From the NCBI GenBank assembly GCA_947073515.1, contig CAMTMC010000009.1:19099-83098 (forward strand): DNA of 64,000 bases, given 5' to 3'. The position numbers were made by a program, and so were the translations under genes. Positions 18,107-26,543 of the stretch are shown piece by piece (positions within the stretch are counted from its first letter, which is position 1; the number at the start of each line of letters is the position of its first letter). Source of the DNA: an uncultured bacterium (lineage in GTDB: Bacteria; Bacillota; Clostridia; Oscillospirales; Oscillospiraceae). The notes beneath the pieces were generated by a model. The model was not told the DNA's origin. It was given only the letters and a program-made list of their open reading frames with translations, and did not search any database.

Positions 18107-19092
18107 AAAAATGTATTGCTATATTGAGTTCCGCCTTCCATCATTATCGTAAGGAAGTTACTTGTTTTTGTCTTGCCATGCTGCTGATTGGGGGCGGGAT
18201 AGCGCTTGGTTTTCCGTCAAAAGATGATTATGATGAGGTAAAGAGCGCCAGTGTGTTGGTATGTGTTTTTGAGGAAGGCTTTGAGACAGTTTGCAATCTT
18301 GCGGTTAATGTGCATTTCACCGATACCGGAAAGGTAACATTCCAGTTTAATCCGTTTGATTCTGGGACAGTGCCGCAGACCGTTTGGGTCAATATCTTCA
18401 GTTCTCCCGATCATGCAGAGTTTGCATGGACACTTTCCGGAAATGTGGAGCATCGGAAGATGTTCTACCGGCCGGAAAGCAATTTAGTGACGTCGTCTCT
18501 GGACCCTGCAAGTGAGGGAACGGGATATTTTATGGAATTTTTCAAGATTACCGTGGACAGTGACGGGATACCGGAAGAAATTTATCTGCAACTAGACCCT
18601 GAGGGTGTCATTTATCAGTATGATGACATCATTAGAATTTGCGCCCCTCATATTGCGTCGATGCTGTATAACCCCGATATAATCCCCAATGGTGAGTTCA
18701 ATATGACAGAGCTGTTTCAGGAATTCGGGAAGGATGCCTTCGAGCGTACTTTTTCTTTCGGAAAGATTGATGGTCAACCGTTAACTTCGGCGCTTTTGCA
18801 GATCACCGGAACATATGACTCGGAAAAATTTTACTATGATTCATCCTACAAGCTTGAGCATATTTCGCCAATTTCCTACAAACGTGAATTACAATCCGTG
18901 GCATGGGAGCCGGAACTGTTCACTTTCACTCCGATTATCGAATATAAAGCAAAAAACTCAGGTGTAGTTGATTCATTTATTGCGTTTCTTATGATATCCG
19001 TAGGATCGTTTTTTCTCCCTATTTCACTGGAACGGCTCTATGCGGATGCGATGGAATCGAAAGGAAAACGTCGTAAGAAGCGAAAAGGCTAA
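18103..19092 (+). CDS. Membrane-anchored protein of unknown function, second of a paralogous pair
   Basis: A roughly 329-residue protein, taking the GTG that overlaps the stop of the previous gene (GTGA) and has AGGA upstream. It has a short basic N-terminus, a helix (VTCFCLAMLLIGGGIALGF), an external domain of about 250 residues, a helix near the end (FIAFLMISVGSFFLPI) and a basic tail (KGKRRKKRKG). Compare TVWVNIFSSPDHAEFAWTL with VWLYVVDFYAPFSWRI in its partner, and YKLEHISPISYKRELQSVAW with LVLESVSPETTPKGYHFLW. Identity is low but the order of blocks is kept. No known motif is seen. The pair probably forms a membrane complex. Confidence 0.75.
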   Translation: MKKCIAILSSAFHHYRKEVTCFCLAMLLIGGGIALGFPSKDDYDEVKSASVLVCVFEEGFETVCNLAVNVHFTDTGKVTFQFNPFDSGTVPQTVWVNIFSSPDHAEFAWTLSGNVEHRKMFYRPESNLVTSSLDPASEGTGYFMEFFKITVDSDGIPEEIYLQLDPEGVIYQYDDIIRICAPHIASMLYNPDIIPNGEFNMTELFQEFGKDAFERTFSFGKIDGQPLTSALLQITGTYDSEKFYYDSSYKLEHISPISYKRELQSVAWEPELFTFTPIIEYKAKNSGVVDSFIAFLMISVGSFFLPISLERLYADAMESKGKRRKKRKG

Positions 19093-19470
19093 TTTCCGTA
19101 TTCCGTCCAGAGAATGCTTACGGTGCAGCCCTCCAGGGAGTTTCGCTCTCTGCGGGGGGCAACCATAATCCCCGTCCATGGATCGCACAGCCCAGGGCCG
19201 GCATTGCCGCTTCCCTCTAACGACTGGCCCGGCAACCTTCAGCTGTTCAGCTGGCCTGTTCGCCGCCAAATTCGTCTGCCGGCATCTTTTCAAGCCGGAG
19301 AAGCCGTAGTGACCAACAAATAAGAGAACCCAGGAGGACACACTTCCCCCCGGGTTTTCTGAGCTTTGAGTCTTATTCTTACCATATAGTGTTGCGGCAT
19401 CAGTCTCATATACAAGAGAAATATCTGCCGACAAGCTATCCATACGCCGGATACTGGGTCAGGAAGTTTA
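19093..19470. other. Gene-free stretch
   Basis: GC-rich again, no supported gene; a weak hairpin of CCGGGTTTTC type near 19350. Short open frames on either strand here lack RBS sites and known motifs. Confidence 0.4.
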
Positions 19471-19812
19471 TATGAAGATGTATGTTGTAAAGGACGAGGA
19501 ACTCTATCTGCCCGAGAAAGGAGTCCGGTTCATCGCCAGCCATGACGGCGCCGATTCTCTGGTGGAGAGCAGCACAGATTTCAATCCGATTAGGAACTAG
19601 GCAAACGAACTCCATGCCAAGGACACCAGCAAAAAGGTGCGCGCTGTCAAGAAGATGCAGGCAGAGCGCAGCGTCTCGGTGGAAAGTCGCCCTACAGCTA
19701 CCACAAGAAAGCGTCTGACTGTAAGGACCTGATTCCAGATGAGGACACCACGCCTGTTGTCTGCTGTATCTTCGAACTGTGTACCTCAGGGAAAGGACCT
19801 GGTCAGGTGAGC
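19471..19812 (+). pseudogene. Large serine recombinase, decayed fragment
   Basis: Translation gives MYVVKDEELYLPEKGVRFIA, then DSLVESSTDFNPIRN, a TAG stop, then in the same frame ELHAKDTSKKVRAVKKMQAE. After a frame slip come LIPDEDTTPVVCCIFELC and SGKGPGQ. This is the linker between the catalytic and recombinase domains of TnpX-type serine recombinases (consensus: D-T-S-K-K-V-R-A-V, GK-PYGY, V-D-E-E-T-A-P-I-V-R-R-I-F-E-L-C). The GK-PY block is distorted by a deletion. No catalytic serine domain remains. Confidence 0.78.
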
Positions 19813-20070
19813 CGCGCTGGGTCAGATGGATACATCACTCAGAGGGAGGTTCTCACTGCCAGGAAAGCTTGATGCTGGACGAATGTTTATTTCTGGAAAA
19901 CAAAACACCTCCATGGGCCCCATCATCCAAATTCCGCTTTGCTCCGGCGATTTTTTTATAAAAACCGCCATCTGCTCCGCTCCCTTGCTCCTCTTCTCCA
20001 AATCGGACCCGCTACGCTGGGCTTCGATTTGGTTTTGGGCGTGAACCTGGAAGCTGGTGCTTATATACTC

Positions 20071-20110
20071 CCAAAAGAAAGACACGACTTTCGTCGTGTC
20101 TTTCTTTTGG
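20071..20110. terminator. Strong bidirectional hairpin
   Basis: An 18-bp perfect stem, CCAAAAGAAAGACACGAC with its complement around TTTC. The flanks supply T-rich ends in both directions. It separates the mobile-element relics from the oleate hydratase gene. The rest of 19813-20156 has no gene. Confidence 0.7.
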
Positions 20111-20156
20111 GGTTCCGCCCCACCCTTCGGCATCTTTTCAGATCCGAAACAGGACC

Positions 20157-21932
20157 TTAAATCACATGGTACTCCTTCAGCAGCTTCTCGATATCTGTCC
20201 CCTCGATCTTCTTCAATGCCTCGTGGAGCACCAGCTTCTCCTTCAGCCCCAAATCCATCTCCGTGATCTTTTTCCCGTCCCGGAGCTTCACAGTGGCATC
20301 CAGCAGATCCCGGACATCGTACGTGCTACCCCACACCTCGGGCACGCCCCGATCCACATCCAGCAGGGTGTACACCGCCTCCATGCCGGTACGCATGGAG
20401 TACTCGGTGGTGAAGATGGTGTCCCGGGCGGTCTCGGCGAACTGGCCCACGAAAGCGAAGTTCACCGCTCCATCGGGCACCACCTTGGGCCGGTCGGTGT
20501 CGTTCCGGGGCATGAAGAAGGCGTCGATATAGGGCATCATCACGGGCACGGTGTTGGCGCTGTTGGCGGCCAGCTCCTGGATCTGGTCCTCGGGCACGCC
20601 CAGATGGTACAGCCACTCCATGCAGATCTCCTTGCCGGTACACTCCCGCATGGGCTTTTTCACGTAGTCGCCGGGCACGTCGCTGAACAGGGCGTAGACC
20701 CACACCAGGCAGTGGTCCTTGGGCTGGGCCCGGAACTGGGGCTGGCGGTTGATGGTCCAGCTGAGCAGCCAGGAGGAGTCCTTCACCGTCACAATGCCGC
20801 CGGTGACCACGCCGCCGGAGAAGGGGTCCCGCTTGCAGATTTTGGTGATATAGGGAATGATCCGCTGATCCAGGGTCTCCACAGTGGCGGACATCCAGTT
20901 GGTCTGCTCCGGGTCATAGCAGAACTTGTCCGGATTGCCGAAGGCGGGGTCCTGGGCGGCGATCTTCCGCCACATATCCCAGCCGCCGCCGGGCTTGATC
21001 TCGGTGTTGTACACGGCGGGGGTATTCTGATCCCCCATGGAGGAGTTCTCCACGCAGCCGCCGTTGGTGATGAAAACCAGGTCGTTTTCCGTCAGGTCCA
21101 CGAACTCCTGGCCGCCCTCCCCCAGCAGCTCGATCCGGCGGGCCAGCTTCCGTCCCGGCCGGAGGTCAAACTCCACATTGACCACCTTGGTGTTGTAGTG
21201 GAAACGGACGCTGTGCCCCTCCAGATACTTGACCATGGGCAGGATCATGGACTCATACTGGTTGTACCGGGTGAACCGCAGGGCCTTAAAATCGGGCAGG
21301 CCGCCGATGTGGTGGATATAGCGCTTGATATACCGCTTCATCTCCAGGGCGGAGTGCCAGTTCTCAAAAGCGAACATGGTCCGCCAGTAGAGCCAGAAGT
21401 TGGAGTCCAGCACCTCGCCATCGAAGAAGTCGGTGATGCGCTTGTCAAACAGCTCCTCGTCCGGGGTGAAGAACAGCCTCATGATCTCCATGGCCGCCTT
21501 GTCGGACACATCGAATTTCCCGTCGGTATGGGCGTCCTCCCCCCGGTTGACGGTGGCCCGGCACAGGGAGTAGTTGGGGTCCTTCTTGTTCAGCCAGTAG
21601 TACTCGTCCAGCACGCTGACCCCCTCTGTCTCAATGGAGGGGATGGAGTGGAACAGGTCCCACATGACCTCAAAGTGGTTGTCCATCTCCCGGCCGCCCC
21701 GCATGACGTAGCCCACGTTCTCAAACCTCCAGCCGTCGCAGGCGCCGCCGGGGGTGGGATCCTTCTCGAAGATGTGGACATGCTCCCCCTTCATCTGGCC
21801 GTCCCGGATCAGGTAGCAGGCCGCAGTGAGGGCCGCCAGGCCGGTGCCGATGATATAGGCGGATTTGTGATCCACGCCCTCGGGCTTCTGGGGGCGGGCG
21901 AAGGCCTCGTAATTGCCGCTGGAATAATACAT
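20157..21932 (-). CDS. ohyA: Oleate hydratase (myosin-cross-reactive-antigen family)
   Basis: A 591-residue FAD-dependent enzyme that adds water to the cis-9 double bond of oleate or linoleate, giving 10-hydroxy fatty acids. It shows the dinucleotide fold IIGTGLAALTAACYLI, the family motif RGGREMDNHFEVMWDLF, NWMSATVETLDQ and the C-terminal block FVGQFAETARDTIFTTEYSM. Length is normal for the family. I chose the ATG nine bases after GGAAAGG; two earlier in-frame starts are on or before that site. It acts on the inner face of the membrane to detoxify host unsaturated fatty acids. A TetR regulator lies upstream on the same strand and is its likely controller. Confidence 0.95.
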   Translation of the reverse strand: MYYSSGNYEAFARPQKPEGVDHKSAYIIGTGLAALTAACYLIRDGQMKGEHVHIFEKDPTPGGACDGWRFENVGYVMRGGREMDNHFEVMWDLFHSIPSIETEGVSVLDEYYWLNKKDPNYSLCRATVNRGEDAHTDGKFDVSDKAAMEIMRLFFTPDEELFDKRITDFFDGEVLDSNFWLYWRTMFAFENWHSALEMKRYIKRYIHHIGGLPDFKALRFTRYNQYESMILPMVKYLEGHSVRFHYNTKVVNVEFDLRPGRKLARRIELLGEGGQEFVDLTENDLVFITNGGCVENSSMGDQNTPAVYNTEIKPGGGWDMWRKIAAQDPAFGNPDKFCYDPEQTNWMSATVETLDQRIIPYITKICKRDPFSGGVVTGGIVTVKDSSWLLSWTINRQPQFRAQPKDHCLVWVYALFSDVPGDYVKKPMRECTGKEICMEWLYHLGVPEDQIQELAANSANTVPVMMPYIDAFFMPRNDTDRPKVVPDGAVNFAFVGQFAETARDTIFTTEYSMRTGMEAVYTLLDVDRGVPEVWGSTYDVRDLLDATVKLRDGKKITEMDLGLKEKLVLHEALKKIEGTDIEKLLKEYHVI

Positions 21933-22016
21933 AAAAAACATCCTTTCCAAAATTTTTGTGGGGTGATCTATCTGATGGCCCTATCATAGGGCGCTTTCCT
22001 TCCTTTCACAATAAAC

Positions 22017-22059
22017 AAAATGCCCTAGGTGATTAAAAACTAATCACCCAGGGCATTTT
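22017..22059 (-). terminator. Terminator between tetR and ohyA
   Basis: AAAATGCCCT-GGTGATT pairs with AATCACC-AGGGCATTTT around a short A-rich loop, one mismatch on each side; T run on the minus strand. The inner GGTGATT/AATCACC dyad could also be a regulator site. Confidence 0.7.
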
Positions 22060-22071
22060 GTCAGAATTTTT

Positions 22072-22653
22072 TCACGATCCGGGCCGGGAGGCGCCGGCCC
22101 CAGAGTCAAAGGCCTCCAGGGCCCGGGGGATATTCCCGTGGACCACGGCGCTGGTCCGCTCCACAATGTCCGCCGGATCCTCCTTCATACTGCCGCCGAT
22201 CCACTCCAGCACCACGCCCACAAAGGCGTACTCATAAAAACTGGCGATAAACCGCTTATCCGGTTCACTCACCGCCATCTCCTTCGACTTTTCCTCCACC
22301 ACGCCCAGGATCAGGCTGTGGATCAGCGGATTCAGATACTGCTCAATCCGCTCCCGGCTGACGCACCGGTAGACGTTCATAATAAAGGGTTTATTCTCCT
22401 GCACCGCGTGGAAAATGTTCAGGAAGCCCTCCTGCCAGGTGTCGTAGGTCTTCTTCCCCTTCAGCGCCCGGGCCGCGTCCTCCACACAGGCCCACTCCAC
22501 CAGGTCGTAGATGTCCTTGAAGTGGTAGTAGAAGGTCATGCGGCTGATGCCGCAGTCCTCCGCGATATCGTTGATGGTAATTTTGGTCAGCGGCTTCTGG
22601 AGCAGCAGATTTTTCAGCGACGCCGCCAGGGCGCGTTTTGTGGCTTGTGACAT
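22072..22653 (-). CDS. TetR-family regulator, likely controls ohyA
   Basis: A 193-residue repressor-type protein. The N-terminal helix-turn-helix reads ITINDIAEDCGISRMTFYYHFKDIYDLVEWA, the classic TetR pattern with TFYYHF as the recognition end (quoted in part). The C-terminal domain resembles the TetR_C type seen in DhaS-like and fatty-acid-response regulators of Clostridia. It lies upstream of the oleate hydratase on the same strand with a terminator in between, so it is separately transcribed. Its ligand may be an unsaturated fatty acid, by association with ohyA. Confidence 0.87.
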   Translation of the reverse strand: MSQATKRALAASLKNLLLQKPLTKITINDIAEDCGISRMTFYYHFKDIYDLVEWACVEDAARALKGKKTYDTWQEGFLNIFHAVQENKPFIMNVYRCVSRERIEQYLNPLIHSLILGVVEEKSKEMAVSEPDKRFIASFYEYAFVGVVLEWIGGSMKEDPADIVERTSAVVHGNIPRALEAFDSGAGASRPGS

Positions 22654-22778
22654 AGGCGCCTCCTGTTCCTGTTCCCATCGGGCAGATCCAAGCTCTTTCC
22701 GGGGCCAGCTCTGATTAACGCCAGTCTAGCAGAAGACGCGGGCAAAGTCAACGAGGGCTCTCACAAGGCAATTCTATA

Positions 22779-22807
22779 TTGCCGATTTTTGACAATCGTG
22801 ATATAAT
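22779..22807 (+). promoter_or_regulatory. Promoter of four-gene unknown operon
   Basis: TTGCCG, 17 bases, TATAAT, placing the start of transcription near 22814, ahead of the first gene of the operon. Confidence 0.6.
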
Positions 22808-22876
22808 GTCTCTCATCAACGGATATTTCCCACGGCCTGCCCCTTCGTGATAGGATCCATCCACAAAGATTGCGGG

Positions 22877-23281
22877 GTGAGTCTCATTTCGAACTATCGG
22901 AAACAACTGAACGAAGCCAATGAGGCTCTGGCCCGGGATCAACAGCAGATGGTTGATCTGGAGTGCCAGATTCAGCGATTAATGGAGAAAAAGGCCTGCC
23001 TCAGCCAGCAGATCGAGGCTGACATCACCAATGTGGTCACCAAGGGGATGCTCCACTTCGACGAGGAAAAACGCAGGCACCTGCTGAATGAAGCGGCACA
23101 GCTCAGTTACTCCCAATTAAGAATCGAGAAAATCAACCGTTTAAACGACTGCTGGAACGCCGACCATGTGAATTTTGAGACCATCACCGAGCTCCAAGCC
23201 ATAGAACGCTATGTGGGGAAGAATTCCCCCGGCTTGCTCTCCCAGCTGGGGAAGTTCATGCTTGGGGGTGGAAACCAATGA
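22877..23281 (+). CDS. Coiled-coil protein of unknown function (operon gene 1)
   Basis: About 134 residues if the GTG at 22877 is used; an in-frame GTG at 22847 is possible, and neither has a strong RBS. The protein is almost all helix with a heptad-rich first half (NYRKQLNEANEALARDQQQM, VDLECQIQRLMEKKA), suggesting a coiled-coil dimer. It has no membrane segment and no known motif. Its stop overlaps the ATG of the next gene by four bases. The leading gene of a compact four-gene unit, so probably a structural or adaptor part of one complex. Confidence 0.65.
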   Translation: MSLISNYRKQLNEANEALARDQQQMVDLECQIQRLMEKKACLSQQIEADITNVVTKGMLHFDEEKRRHLLNEAAQLSYSQLRIEKINRLNDCWNADHVNFETITELQAIERYVGKNSPGLLSQLGKFMLGGGNQ

Positions 23282-23583
23282 ACCTGCGGGTCGTATACCC
23301 CTCTCAGATCCCGTGCCTGCTGGTGCGGCTGAAATCAAAGAAATTTTTTGCCGGAACCCGATACCGGTCCCGGCACGGCGTTTTTACATACGAGGCCGGG
23401 CGAAGCACCTATTTTATCCGCAGGCGGACGGTTGATATCCTGCTGGATCAAGAGGACTCCCAGTCCATTGATGATATCTGCCAATATCTCAAATATGTCT
23501 TTGGCGACACGCCGCTCGGCCTGGCCCTGTCCAATCAACGCTATTACCCGTCATTTTCTTCCATTCACTACATAAAAATATAA
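23278..23583 (+). CDS. Small basic protein of unknown function (operon gene 2)
   Basis: A 101-residue protein, ATG overlapping the stop of the coiled-coil gene (ATGA). The first half is strongly basic and beta-rich (VRLKSKKFFAGTRYRSRHGV, FIRRRTVDILLDQE). The second half is helical (DDICQYLKYVFGDTPLG). The basic surface would allow nucleic-acid or phospholipid contact, but no known fold is recognised. Followed 16 bp later by a membrane protein gene. Confidence 0.62.
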   Translation: MNLRVVYPSQIPCLLVRLKSKKFFAGTRYRSRHGVFTYEAGRSTYFIRRRTVDILLDQEDSQSIDDICQYLKYVFGDTPLGLALSNQRYYPSFSSIHYIKI

Positions 23584-23599
23584 ATGGGGGTCTCGTGCG

Positions 23600-23974
23600 G
23601 TGACCAAAGTAAAAACCAACGTTTTTTATGCCTCGCTCGCTGCTATATTATTGACTCTACTCATTGTAAGGCTGGTTTTACCGGATGAGGCATGCTCCTG
23701 GGTCAGTTCCGTTAACTATGGGGGCTTCGTTATTGCGGCCGCCGCCCTGTTTTTTAATATGTCACATGAATACAGGCAGTTCCAAAAGTTCTACCCGATT
23801 GCAGGTTTTTTCATACTCCTTTTAATTGCTCTGACTGTACTCGGTGCTTTAATCCTCACAAATGTCATTGTTCTCAACAACAAATTCGACGATTCGATTA
23901 CGCTGTTAACCCTATTCATATCTTTGCCTGCGCCACTGTATGTTGAACTTATGGGCCACTATTTAAAACGATGA
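23600..23974 (+). CDS. Four-helix membrane protein of unknown function (operon gene 3)
   Basis: A 124-residue protein from a GTG start (GGGGGTC upstream). Four membrane helices are evident: VFYASLAAILLTLLIVRLVL, YGGFVIAAAALFFNM, IAGFFILLLIALTVLGALIL, and LTLFISLPAPLYVEL. There are no charged residues inside the helices. It would be the membrane anchor of the operon's products. Not recognised as a holin, although its small size and helix number would allow that. Confidence 0.62.
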   Translation: MTKVKTNVFYASLAAILLTLLIVRLVLPDEACSWVSSVNYGGFVIAAAALFFNMSHEYRQFQKFYPIAGFFILLLIALTVLGALILTNVIVLNNKFDDSITLLTLFISLPAPLYVELMGHYLKR

Positions 23975-23984
23975 GGTGATTGAA

Positions 23985-24650
23985 ATGGACTACAAACAGC
24001 CATTAGACGCGTACCTGTCCACCTGCGCGGGCGGCGTCTTAAACGTGTTCTACGAGATCTATCAGATCATCAAATCCGTAGAACCCGATTCCCAGCCAGA
24101 GGCGGTCATGTACTTGGTTGACACCCTGGATCAATCCCACAGCGACGAATCCCATGAGGTCACAAAAGATTATTATACGGAAAAGCAGCTCAATGCCGCG
24201 CGGGAAAAATTCCGCAAAAAGAAAATCCGCACCCTGATCGCCCAGGAGGCGAACGAGGCCTCCAAAAACAATGTGCCTCCCATCGGCTTCTACCGGAATA
24301 TCTGGGGCAAGCTGACTTCTTACTGCAAAAATGACCGGGAAGCCGCGTATGTTTTATTCACCTTGGTGGATCACAGGCTCATCCCGTACCGCAGTGTTGG
24401 AATCGGCGTCTCTATGTCGGACGAGGAATACGAGGCGTGCGTACAGAAAATTGGAGACACCGTTTTTTGGGATACCATGTACATCTTCCAGCTGAATTAC
24501 GAGCAAAAAACCCAGTACGCCTCCCTTTTAGTGGACAAATTGCTGGCCCTGGAGGACAGGAACCTGCAAACAGTCTACATGTCTCTGATCCTGAAGATCG
24601 TTGAGAAGAATATGCGGGACCGCCTGAAATCTTCCATCGAGGACGCGTAA
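23985..24650 (+). CDS. Helical cytoplasmic protein of unknown function (operon gene 4)
   Basis: A 221-residue soluble protein. The ATG is chosen because GATGAGG lies at good distance; a GTG nine bases earlier overlaps that site. Blocks such as AYLSTCAGGVLNVFYEIYQI and NRNIWGKLTSY-like text are helical, with many Lys and Glu in the middle (REKFRKKKIRTLIAQEA). No catalytic motif is visible. Last gene of the unit, before a terminator. Its job may be read only from the company of a coiled-coil, a basic and a membrane protein. Confidence 0.62.
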   Translation: MDYKQPLDAYLSTCAGGVLNVFYEIYQIIKSVEPDSQPEAVMYLVDTLDQSHSDESHEVTKDYYTEKQLNAAREKFRKKKIRTLIAQEANEASKNNVPPIGFYRNIWGKLTSYCKNDREAAYVLFTLVDHRLIPYRSVGIGVSMSDEEYEACVQKIGDTVFWDTMYIFQLNYEQKTQYASLLVDKLLALEDRNLQTVYMSLILKIVEKNMRDRLKSSIEDA

Positions 24651-24665
24651 ATACCGGGAAGGCAG

Positions 24666-24700
24666 GAGCGCCGCCGGGCCCAGGCCCGCGGCGCTCTTTT
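24666..24700 (+). terminator. Terminator of four-gene unknown operon
   Basis: GAGCGCCGC and its complement GCGGCGCTC enclose a GC-rich loop and are followed by TTTTGTG, 15 bases after the last stop. Confidence 0.75.
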
Positions 24701-24790
24701 GTGCCGTCCGCGCCGGCCCTTGGCCGGAACCTCCTTTCCGTCCCCCAAACCAGGACGGCCCCTCTCCCCCTCACTCAGAGTTTTCCTCCA

Positions 24791-24819
24791 TTGACGAAAT
24801 CCCCCCGCTCTGCTATCCT
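24791..24819 (+). promoter_or_regulatory. Promoter of ABC exporter operon
   Basis: TTGACG, 17 bases, TATCCT, about 27 bases before the ATG of the ATPase gene. Confidence 0.65.
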
Positions 24820-24846
24820 TACACTGAGAGGAAGGGGGCCGGGGAG

Positions 24847-25749
24847 ATGATACAAGTGGACCATGTGACCTTGCGGTATCCCAATGGGAAGGGCATCCAG
24901 GAGGTGTCCTTCCAGGTCAGGGAGGGGCAGGTCATGGGCTATCTGGGCCCCAACGGCGCCGGCAAAACCACCACGATCCGCTGTCTGCTGGGCTTTTCCC
25001 GGGCGGACAGCGGCAGCTGCTCCATCGGCGGCATGGACTGCTGGCGGAAAGCCCCTGAGATCCAGCGGCTGTTGGGCTACCTCCCCGGTGAGATCGCCTT
25101 TTTGGACGGGATGACCGGCCGCCAGTTCCTGGGCTTCCTGTCCCGGACGCGGGGTGGGAGGGACGGCGTCCGCCGACGGGAGCTGGAGGAGCGCTTTGAG
25201 ATTGACCTGTCGGGAAAAATCAAACGGTACTCCAAGGGGATGAAGCAAAAAGTGGGGATCATCGCCGCCTTTATGCACGACCCCCAGGTCATCATCCTGG
25301 ACGAGCCCACCAGCGGCCTGGACCCTCTGATGCAAAACCGCTTTACCGACCTGGTGCTCAGCGAGAAAAAGCGGGGCAAGACCATCCTCATGAGCAGCCA
25401 CATGTTTGAGGAGGTAGAGAAGACCTGCGACCGGGTGGTCATCATCCGGGAGGGGCGGGTGGTTCTGGAGGACAGCATCCACGCCCTGGGGCAGAACCAG
25501 CGCAAATCCTTTTATCTCCGCCTGGCCCAGCCGGAGCAGGCCGCCCGGCTGGCGGAGCTGGGCTGTGAGGTGGCCAGCCTCCCCCCTGACCGGTTTAAAA
25601 TCCAGATCCAGCAGGAGCGCCTGGGGGATCTCCTGGGCCTGCTGGCCCAGCTGGACGTGATCTCCTTTGAGAGTAAAAGCCAGAGCCTGGAGGAGATCTT
25701 CCTCCATCTCTATGGCGGGGAGGGCCCCCATGAATCTGACGCTGTTTAA
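24847..25749 (+). CDS. ABC exporter ATPase
   Basis: A 300-residue ATPase. Walker A is GPNGAGKTT, the signature is YSKGMKQKVGIIAAFM (SKGMK variant of the signature LSGGQ), Walker B is IILDEPTSGLDP and the switch histidine is in SSHMFEEVEKTCDRV. This is the type that works with a separate multi-span permease in ABC-2 exporters. It overlaps the permease gene by 20 bp. Substrate unknown. Together with the permease and the HlyD-like subunit it forms a three-gene export unit. Confidence 0.92.
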   Translation: MIQVDHVTLRYPNGKGIQEVSFQVREGQVMGYLGPNGAGKTTTIRCLLGFSRADSGSCSIGGMDCWRKAPEIQRLLGYLPGEIAFLDGMTGRQFLGFLSRTRGGRDGVRRRELEERFEIDLSGKIKRYSKGMKQKVGIIAAFMHDPQVIILDEPTSGLDPLMQNRFTDLVLSEKKRGKTILMSSHMFEEVEKTCDRVVIIREGRVVLEDSIHALGQNQRKSFYLRLAQPEQAARLAELGCEVASLPPDRFKIQIQQERLGDLLGLLAQLDVISFESKSQSLEEIFLHLYGGEGPHESDAV

Positions 25750-26527
25750 GGCCGATCTGAAGGGGAATGCCCTTCTTCTGGCCATCATCGCCTACGCCAT
25801 GATGCTGTACTTCTCCGTCATCGCCTATATGTTTGATCCCGGGGACACCACCGCCATCACCAGTATGCTGGAGCTGCTGCCGGAGGGGCTGATGTCCGCC
25901 TTTGGCTTCGACTCGGTGTCCTCCAACCTCACCGGCTTCCTGGCCGACTACTACTACGGGTTCATTGTGTTCATCATCCCGCTGATCTACTGTATTGTCA
26001 CCGCCAACAAGCTGGTGGCCAAGCTGGTGGACAACGGCTCCTTCTCCTACCTGCTGATGGCTCCGGTGTCCCGGCGGAGCGTCATCGTCACCAAGGGCCT
26101 GTTTTTGCTGTTCTCTATCGCCCTGCTGTTCGCCCTGCTCCATGTGGCCGGCGGGGCGGTCTGCCGGGCGCTGTTCGGCGATATGCTCAACCGGCGGGTG
26201 TTCCTGCGCCTCAATCTCAACGCCGCCCTGCTGACCATGCTGGTGGGGATGATCTGCTTTTTCTACTCCTGCCTGTTCAACGAGTCCCGGCTGTCCCTGG
26301 CCTGTTCCTCCGGGGTGACCGTCGGGTCGCTGCTGCTGTTCATGCTGGGCGGCGCCTCCCCCAAGGCGGGGTTTTTGAAGGATTTGTCCCTCTACTCCCT
26401 CCTGGATACCCAGCGGATTTTGGAGGGGGGCGGCACGGCGGGGCTAGAGGGGGTCCTGGCGGCCCTGATCCTGCTGCTGTTTCTTCTGAGCGTTCTGGTG
26501 TTCGACCGGAAAAATCTGCCCATTTAA
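25730..26527 (+). CDS. ABC-2 type exporter permease
   Basis: A 265-residue permease with about six helices. The N-terminal block MNLTLFKADLKGNALLL leads into the first helix, and a large external loop follows (GDTTAITSMLELLPEGLMSA). A short cytoplasmic segment (MAPVSRRSVIVTKGLFLL) fits the coupling helix of ABC-2 permeases. Start at the ATG inside the end of the ATPase gene. It likely pairs as a homodimer with the ATPase. The substrate may be an antibiotic, peptide or lipid. Confidence 0.85.
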   Translation: MNLTLFKADLKGNALLLAIIAYAMMLYFSVIAYMFDPGDTTAITSMLELLPEGLMSAFGFDSVSSNLTGFLADYYYGFIVFIIPLIYCIVTANKLVAKLVDNGSFSYLLMAPVSRRSVIVTKGLFLLFSIALLFALLHVAGGAVCRALFGDMLNRRVFLRLNLNAALLTMLVGMICFFYSCLFNESRLSLACSSGVTVGSLLLFMLGGASPKAGFLKDLSLYSLLDTQRILEGGGTAGLEGVLAALILLLFLLSVLVFDRKNLPI

Positions 26528-26543
26528 GCGGGGGGTGCTGACT

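Noticed and set aside
19024..19443. Minus-strand 139-residue frame after the paralogous pair
   Set aside because: Crosses the end of a real gene, no RBS, no motif.
20166..21989. A 607-residue plus-strand frame opposite oleate hydratase
   Set aside because: Antisense shadow of ohyA; no motif.
23600..23974. Holin call for the four-helix protein
   Set aside because: Size fits, but there is no lysin neighbour and the operon is not phage-like.
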